Assembly: GCA_903851195.1 (NCBI GenBank)
Contig: CAINNJ010000017.1
Span: 1 to 64,000 of the forward strand
Direction: 5' to 3'
Length of the DNA stretch: 64,000 nt
From: an uncultured Acidobacteriia bacterium
GTDB lineage: Bacteria; Acidobacteriota; Terriglobia; Bryobacterales; Bryobacteraceae
Shown: piece by piece, positions 59,656 through 64,000 of the stretch
Layout of the letters: the number at the start of each line of letters is the position of its first letter
Position numbering within the stretch: the stretch's first letter is position 1
Notes under the pieces: model-generated
Databases searched by the model: none
Seen by the model: the letters and a program-made list of their open reading frames with translations, nothing else
Told to the model about the DNA's origin: nothing
Made by a program: the position numbers and the translations under genes

Positions 59656-60639
59656 TTACCGGGCGGGCAACGGACAAGCCCGCGCCCGCTTAAACCGGTA
59701 CTCCCGCAAGCCGTCGATCGCGGTCCACGTGCTGTGATAGCGCGTATAGGTGTCCGTTCCCTTCGGATCGCCCCAGCTTCCATCCGCATTTTGCGCCGAC
59801 AGCAAGAACTCCACTCCCGCCCGCACTGACGGATCTGTTTCCGTCATCCCGAACGACCGCAGGGTATCCAGAAACTCGCCCGTCGTCTCGGGATCCTGCA
59901 ACCGGATCACATCCGGCAGATGCCCCGTCAGCCAGGCGAATTCCGGCCCGAGACACGCGCGGTCCACCGCATACACGTTGTAATGGTTCAGCGTGTAAAT
60001 CGCGTGGGTGATGGAGTAGGTCACGGCATCGAATTCGCTCTGCATCACCGGCAGCGGATACGGCCGCATGGCGGGGAGCCACCGGATCACCTGCGCATAG
60101 GCCGCGCCGAAGCGGGCGCCGATCAGATCCCCTGTGTACGCGGTGATCAGGGCATCGCACCACATGTCGTACCTTGCCTTTACCGACAGGCCGGGCGGAG
60201 GCGGACCGAGCGCGGGATCGAAACCCAGAAAATCCTTCGCCGAATAGGCCGGAGCCGCGCGCCGGATGGCCTTCCGCAACCCGCCCGCGGGAACTCCGAA
60301 CCGTTCGGATACCCAGGCACCGCCCGCCAGCATGAGCAAAGCGTCCGGCGAAGCGCCTGCGGGCACCACCGGATGCAAACCGCACCAGCGCAACGCCAGT
60401 TCGTGCCCTCTTGCGGCGGCCAAACGCCGCAGCGACGCATCCGCCGAAGTCACCGACATTTCGTAATAAAAGAGCAGCAGATCTTCGCCGTCCGCCGCGA
60501 AAGCGCGCGGGTCGTCCGCGATGCCGCCCATGAACGCGAGCCCTCGCCGAATTGCCTCGTCCTTTTGTGCGCTCTGCGAAGCCGCGAGTCCTCCGCAGCA
60601 CAAAAGCAACAGAAGCCAGGTCTTACCCTTCGCTGGCAA
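59656..60639 (-). CDS. Secreted protein with a prenyltransferase/squalene-cyclase-like repeat
   Basis: The protein has up to 327 residues. It has a signal peptide (LLLLLCCGGLAAS) and an alpha-helical body. Near residue 280 FLLSAQNADGSWGDPKG followed by YHSTWTAIDGLREY looks like a QW-type alpha-toroid repeat. Only one clear repeat is seen and no catalytic Asp-rich motif, so enzyme activity is doubtful. The start is TTG at 60639, which overlaps the ABC gene by 17 bases and has GGCGGAG directly before it. It seems to be the last gene of the mobA-ABC operon. Confidence 0.65.
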   Translation of the reverse strand: MPAKGKTWLLLLLCCGGLAASQSAQKDEAIRRGLAFMGGIADDPRAFAADGEDLLLFYYEMSVTSADASLRRLAAARGHELALRWCGLHPVVPAGASPDALLMLAGGAWVSERFGVPAGGLRKAIRRAAPAYSAKDFLGFDPALGPPPPGLSVKARYDMWCDALITAYTGDLIGARFGAAYAQVIRWLPAMRPYPLPVMQSEFDAVTYSITHAIYTLNHYNVYAVDRACLGPEFAWLTGHLPDVIRLQDPETTGEFLDTLRSFGMTETDPSVRAGVEFLLSAQNADGSWGDPKGTDTYTRYHSTWTAIDGLREYRFKRARACPLPAR

Positions 60640-61438
60640 CTCCGCCCAGCCCCTTGCGGAACGGATCGTTCTCCGCCATGCCCGTGCCCCGAATCACCTT
60701 GTCCAGTTCCAGAAAATCCTGTACATCCGGATCGTTCGATTTGTACAGATCCCCCGGCGGGCCGAAGAACGCGATCTTGCCCTTGCTCAGAAACACCACG
60801 CTGTCCGCGACGCGGTGCAGCAGATCCAGATCGTGCGTCACCACCACCGAAGTCAGATTCATCTCCTTCTTCAGCCGCAGCATGAGTTCCGTCAGGTGGT
60901 CGCTCATGATGGGATCCACCATGGTGGTCGGCTCGTCGTAGAGGATGCACTGCGGCTCGGCGGCCAGGGCGCGGGCAATGGCCACGGCGCGCCGGAAGCC
61001 GGTGGGCAGATCCGCCGGATAGGCGTCCGCAGAATCGGGAATGCCGACCATCTGCAGCAGGCCCGCCACGATGTCTTCCTTGTTTTTCTCGTCGAAGTCT
61101 TCGCGCAGTTCCAGCGAGAAGAGAATGTTCTCCGCCACGGTCAGCGAATCGAACAGCGCGCCCGACTGGAAGACCATGGTGACCTTCCGGCGTACCCGGT
61201 TCATTTCGGCCTCGCTGAGGTCCGTAATGTCTTCGTGGGCGACGATGACCCGGCCCTGGTCCGGCTTGAGAAATCCCATGATATGTCCCAGGGAAACCGA
61301 CTTGCCCACGCCCGAGCGGCCGATGATCGCGACCGTCTTGCCCGGATCCACGTAAAAGTTCGAATCGACTAAAACGGGCTTGTCGAACGTCTTATAAACA
61401 TGGCGAAATTCGATGTAGTGCGGGTACTCTTCAGCCAT
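60623..61438 (-). CDS. Mla-type ABC ATPase (MlaF-like) with divergent signature
   Basis: The 271-residue ATPase resembles MlaF/Ttg2A of phospholipid transport systems: IIGRSGVGKSVSLGHIMG (Walker A near 38), VTMVFQSGALFDSLTVAENI near 85, CILYDEPTTMVDPI (Walker B near 165) and TSVVVTHD. The usual LSGGM signature is LPTGFRRAVAIARAL, so two signature positions differ. No MlaE permease or MCE protein is in the window. It overlaps mobA by eight bases. The ligand is presumably lipid, but this is inference from family. Confidence 0.82.
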   Translation of the reverse strand: MAEEYPHYIEFRHVYKTFDKPVLVDSNFYVDPGKTVAIIGRSGVGKSVSLGHIMGFLKPDQGRVIVAHEDITDLSEAEMNRVRRKVTMVFQSGALFDSLTVAENILFSLELREDFDEKNKEDIVAGLLQMVGIPDSADAYPADLPTGFRRAVAIARALAAEPQCILYDEPTTMVDPIMSDHLTELMLRLKKEMNLTSVVVTHDLDLLHRVADSVVFLSKGKIAFFGPPGDLYKSNDPDVQDFLELDKVIRGTGMAENDPFRKGLGGVASEG

Positions 61439-62006
61439 CCTTGTATGTACGCAGTTCCTCAGGGGTGTTCAGATTGGCGAAGGGAGCCCGCGAAGGCACC
61501 CGTAAATATCGTAGCCGAACCGGTTCCCGGAGTGCGTCCGTGACCTTCCGGATCCCCGATTCGAGAGCCGCGCGGATGGCCGCATGGCAGCGCCGGTGGT
61601 ACACGGCACACAAGGGTTCCACCTGCTCGTCGTCGTATTGGGGCAGTGTGCAGTCGGCCTCGTCGTCGGAAGTGCCGCCGAATAAGGATTCGAGCAGCGT
61701 TGTGTCGAGTGCGGGCATGTCGCAGGCGACTACCAGATTCCAGTCGGACGCCGCACAGCGCAGCGCGGTCTCGATGCCGGAAAGCGGGCCCGCGCCGGCA
61801 TACTCATCCGCCACGACGGGCAGGCCGAGTTGCGCGTACCTTTCCGGATCGCCGACCAGTGTGACCGGGCCGCAGACCCGCGCGATCTGGTCGGCCACGC
61901 GCAGCGCCAGCGGCCGCCCGTCGATCTCCAGCAGCGCTTTGTCGCGGCCCATCCGGACGCTCCGGCCGCCCACCAGAATCCATCCGGCCCTGTTCAGCTC
62001 TCTCAT
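61431..62006 (-). CDS. mobA: Molybdenum cofactor guanylyltransferase MobA
   Basis: The 191-residue enzyme joins GMP from GTP to molybdopterin. It shows the nucleotide loop LVGGRSVRMGRDKALL near 12-27, PVVADEYAGAGPLSGIETAL near 64-83 and ACDMPALD near 94. The loop has the GG pair of MobA rather than the AG of the cytidylyl homologue MocA, which supports GTP use. It is the first gene of a small operon, divergent from the transglycosylase gene. Guanylated cofactor serves DMSO-reductase-type enzymes, none of which is in the window. Confidence 0.87.
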   Translation of the reverse strand: MRELNRAGWILVGGRSVRMGRDKALLEIDGRPLALRVADQIARVCGPVTLVGDPERYAQLGLPVVADEYAGAGPLSGIETALRCAASDWNLVVACDMPALDTTLLESLFGGTSDDEADCTLPQYDDEQVEPLCAVYHRRCHAAIRAALESGIRKVTDALREPVRLRYLRVPSRAPFANLNTPEELRTYKDG

Positions 62007-62076
62007 CGCGGGCGCGTGTTCCCTCCGGATGTTACCATCAGGCTGTTACGTCCCGAACGGTCGCCGGAACAATATT

Positions 62077-62787
62077 GTGCGCTTTTGTTCTATAATGTTG
62101 CTGGTCATGCCTGCAATTGCAGCGCCGGGGAGTCGTGCGCCACAAGCGGACTCTGCCGCGCACGCGGAAACGGTTGTCCGGGCGGACAGCAAGACGGGCC
62201 GTTTGGTTCGCACCACGGTTCCGGTGATGAGCGTACCGGTGTCCTCGGGGGAAGTTTCCGGCGAAGCTCCCGTTGAGTATGTTTCCATGGCAGCACTGGT
62301 CAACCGGATCGCGCTGGAACAGGGCGTCGAAGATGCACTGGTGCACTCCGTGATCCGTGCGGAGAGTAACTACAACGCCCGCGCGGTTTCTCCCAAGGGT
62401 GCTTTGGGGATCATGCAGTTGATCCCTTCGACGGCGCGCCGCTTCGGCGTGGTGAACGTTTTCGACCCGAAAGAGAACATCGAAGGCGGCGTTCGCTATC
62501 TGCGATTCCTGCTCGATTACTACCAGAACGATTATGTCCGCGCCATTGCTGCGTACAACGCGGGCGAGGGCGCTGTGGACAAATACCACGGTATCCCGCC
62601 GTATCCGGAGACACAGAATTATGTCGTGCGGGTCGCGAAAAACCTGAAGACCGCGCGGCAGGTGCGCGCGCGCCAGGCTGCGAGTGAGCCCGCCACGGTC
62701 GAGGTCGCCGCGGCGATGACCGAAACACACAACCCGATCCGAACGTCTATTGGCGAAGACGGACTGGTCTATTACCGGACCCCTTAG
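62077..62787 (+). CDS. Lytic transglycosylase (SLT/GEWL fold), exported
   Basis: The 236-residue protein has a short leader. GTG at 62077 gives MRFCSIMLLVMPAIAAPG, a full signal peptide, while ATG at 62095 or 62107 cuts into it. The SLT domain (about 75-190) carries the catalytic Glu in IRAESNYNARAVSPKG, then LGIMQLIPSTARRFG, RYLRFLLDYYQND and AAYNAGEGAV. It cleaves glycan strands of peptidoglycan with formation of anhydromuramate. TATAAT at 62091-62096 lies inside the leader region, so a leaderless transcript from a later ATG is an alternative. The amidase gene follows nine bases later. Confidence 0.85.
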   Translation: MRFCSIMLLVMPAIAAPGSRAPQADSAAHAETVVRADSKTGRLVRTTVPVMSVPVSSGEVSGEAPVEYVSMAALVNRIALEQGVEDALVHSVIRAESNYNARAVSPKGALGIMQLIPSTARRFGVVNVFDPKENIEGGVRYLRFLLDYYQNDYVRAIAAYNAGEGAVDKYHGIPPYPETQNYVVRVAKNLKTARQVRARQAASEPATVEVAAAMTETHNPIRTSIGEDGLVYYRTP

Positions 62788-62796
62788 AGACGCACC

Positions 62797-64000
62797 ATGC
62801 ACAGGCGTTGGCACCAGTCGGCAGCGGTTCTTCTTCTCCTGCCCTCCTTCGCCGCCGCAAATTCCGGCTTAATTCGGGTGACAGGCATGCGGTCCTGGTC
62901 GCATGCGGATTCCACACGCGTCATCGTGGAAACCACCGGAAAAGCTGAGTTTCGCGCCGACCGGGCCGTCAACCCGGATCGCCTGTTCTTCGATGTTCTG
63001 CACGCCAGTCCGTGGATCGACGGCAAACGCTACGCGTCGCGACAGGTGAACGATCGCCTGGTTCGCCGGATCCGGATTGCCGAGACTTCCCCCGGGACCA
63101 CCCGGATTGTTTTCGACCTCACGGGACCGGGCACGTTCCGCATCTCGCGCCTCGAAGCGCCGAACCGTCTGGTAATCGAGATTCGGCCGCCCGAGTCCGC
63201 TCCTCCGATTGAACCGCCGGCGCCGTTTGTGTCGTCCGTGTCTTCCGTGCCTGCCGCGACTGCCGGAACCAGACCGGCGTTCCGGTATCCGCCGGCGCGA
63301 CCCGCCAGCCGTTCGCGCTCGATTCTGATTGCGTCGAACCCGCCTGGCTTCGAACCGTCGCTGCTATGGCCGCCTTACCTGCCGGATATGTCGCAGTTGA
63401 TCGCTTCGTTGCGCCCCCCGAGGCCGGCGTATCCGGTGGCGGTGGCAACGAATACGGCGAGGCCGATTCCGGTGCCGAAACCGGTCAGCTACGACCCGCC
63501 GGTGCCCGTGCTGCATGACGACGCTACCGCCCGCGCCTCGGAAAACGCGTCCCGTTCTTTGACGCGCGCGCTGGGCCTGAAAGTCAACCGGATCGTGATC
63601 GATGCCGGTCATGGCGGCCACGATGAAGGGACGCGCGGCCCGAACGGCGTCCTTGAGAAGGACGTGGTTCTGGACGTCGCCCTGCGCCTTTCCAAACTTG
63701 TGCAGAGCCGCATGGGCGCCGAAGTGGTGCTGACCCGGTCCGACGACACCTTTATTCCGCTGCAGGCCCGGACGGCGACAGCCAACAACCGGCGCGCCGA
63801 CCTGTTTCTTTCGATCCACGCCAACTCGTCGCCCTCCAGCGTGGTGGCCGGCACCGAGACGTTTTTCCTGAATTTCACGAATTCCACGACGGCGCTCGAC
63901 GTGGCTGCCCGCGAAAATGCCGGGGCGGAGAAGAGCGTCGGCGAACTGAAAGACCTGATTCAGTCGATCACGCTGAACGACAAGATCGCCGAGTCGCAGA
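62797..64000 (+). CDS. N-acetylmuramoyl-L-alanine amidase with AMIN domain (3' end outside window)
   Basis: The frame is open from ATG at 62797 to the window end (401 residues visible). A signal peptide (VLLLLPSFAAA) precedes an AMIN domain (about 25-130), the part that places AmiC-type enzymes at the septum. A long Pro-rich linker (130-255) and an Amidase_3 domain follow: IDAGHGGHDEG near 268, LEKDVVLDVALRL near 288, TRSDDTFIPLQAR near 309 and LSIHANSS near 335. The two His and the Glu that bind zinc are all present. It cuts the peptide stem from glycan, working beside the transglycosylase encoded nine bases upstream. Confidence 0.9.
   Translation, partial: MHRRWHQSAAVLLLLPSFAAANSGLIRVTGMRSWSHADSTRVIVETTGKAEFRADRAVNPDRLFFDVLHASPWIDGKRYASRQVNDRLVRRIRIAETSPGTTRIVFDLTGPGTFRISRLEAPNRLVIEIRPPESAPPIEPPAPFVSSVSSVPAATAGTRPAFRYPPARPASRSRSILIASNPPGFEPSLLWPPYLPDMSQLIASLRPPRPAYPVAVATNTARPIPVPKPVSYDPPVPVLHDDATARASENASRSLTRALGLKVNRIVIDAGHGGHDEGTRGPNGVLEKDVVLDVALRLSKLVQSRMGAEVVLTRSDDTFIPLQARTATANNRRADLFLSIHANSSPSSVVAGTETFFLNFTNSTTALDVAARENAGAEKSVGELKDLIQSITLNDKIAESQ

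Overview
The window is a GC-rich bacterial chromosome segment, densely coded on both strands, with no rRNA, tRNA, CRISPR array or recognisable insertion sequence and no gene-free stretch above 300 bases. The gene set points to Acidobacteriota, probably the Bryobacterales/Solibacter side. The evidence is two very large Oar-like outer-membrane receptors with an N-terminal carboxypeptidase-regulatory domain, a MacB/FtsX-type permease with no ATPase gene beside it, many secreted proteins of unknown function, and a large carbohydrate and redox repertoire. This assignment rests on gene content only.

Layout. 1-442: three tandem copies (two partial) of the 3' end of an Rpn/DUF4351-type gene. 475-5289: a secreted protein, rsmG with a DUF362 gene behind it, a minimal RNase III-domain gene and a DEAD-box helicase. 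5418-12862: seven plus-strand genes, each overlapping or nearly touching the next (secreted protein, MFS transporter, M28 peptidase, FMN-binding protein, ApbE flavin transferase, RnfD/NqrB-like membrane protein, GH5 hydrolase). 12984-19395: CitE-like lyase, ATP-grasp enzyme, first Oar-like receptor, serA. 19514-28166: OmpA-family protein coupled to a beta-propeller gene, CBM9-like protein, rmuC, and an AMP-ligase/acyl-carrier/acyltransferase fusion.

28139-32641: a rhamnose/AI-2-type sugar ABC transporter in which the second permease and the substrate-binding protein form one open reading frame. 32645-38881 (minus): a CusCBA-like metal efflux operon ending with an Eda-type aldolase. 38981-41093: a divergent histidine kinase/response regulator pair, with direct repeats in the shared promoter region. 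41098-47852: sugar isomerase-like protein, fused E1 alpha-beta 2-oxoacid dehydrogenase, second Oar-like receptor. 47910-50300: argC-argB-N-acetylglutamate synthase, with an ARG-box-like site over the presumed promoter. 50452-54202: FtsX-type permease and a divergent Nramp-family transporter.

54304-59437 (minus) is an operon for periplasmic oxidation: diheme cytochrome c, PQQ dehydrogenase, 2Fe-2S subunit and Tat-exported molybdenum hydroxylase. 59656-62006 carries mobA, a Mla-type ABC ATPase with a divergent signature, and a secreted protein. 62077-64000 carries two peptidoglycan enzymes, a lytic transglycosylase and an amidase that runs off the window.

The strongest leads are the permease-binding protein fusion with an internal ribosome-binding site, the flavinylation cassette (FMN-binding protein, ApbE, RnfD-like), the PQQ/Mo/cytochrome operon, the ARG-box-like site, the repeat array at the efflux/two-component locus, and GC hairpins that lie inside the 3' coding ends of convergent genes.
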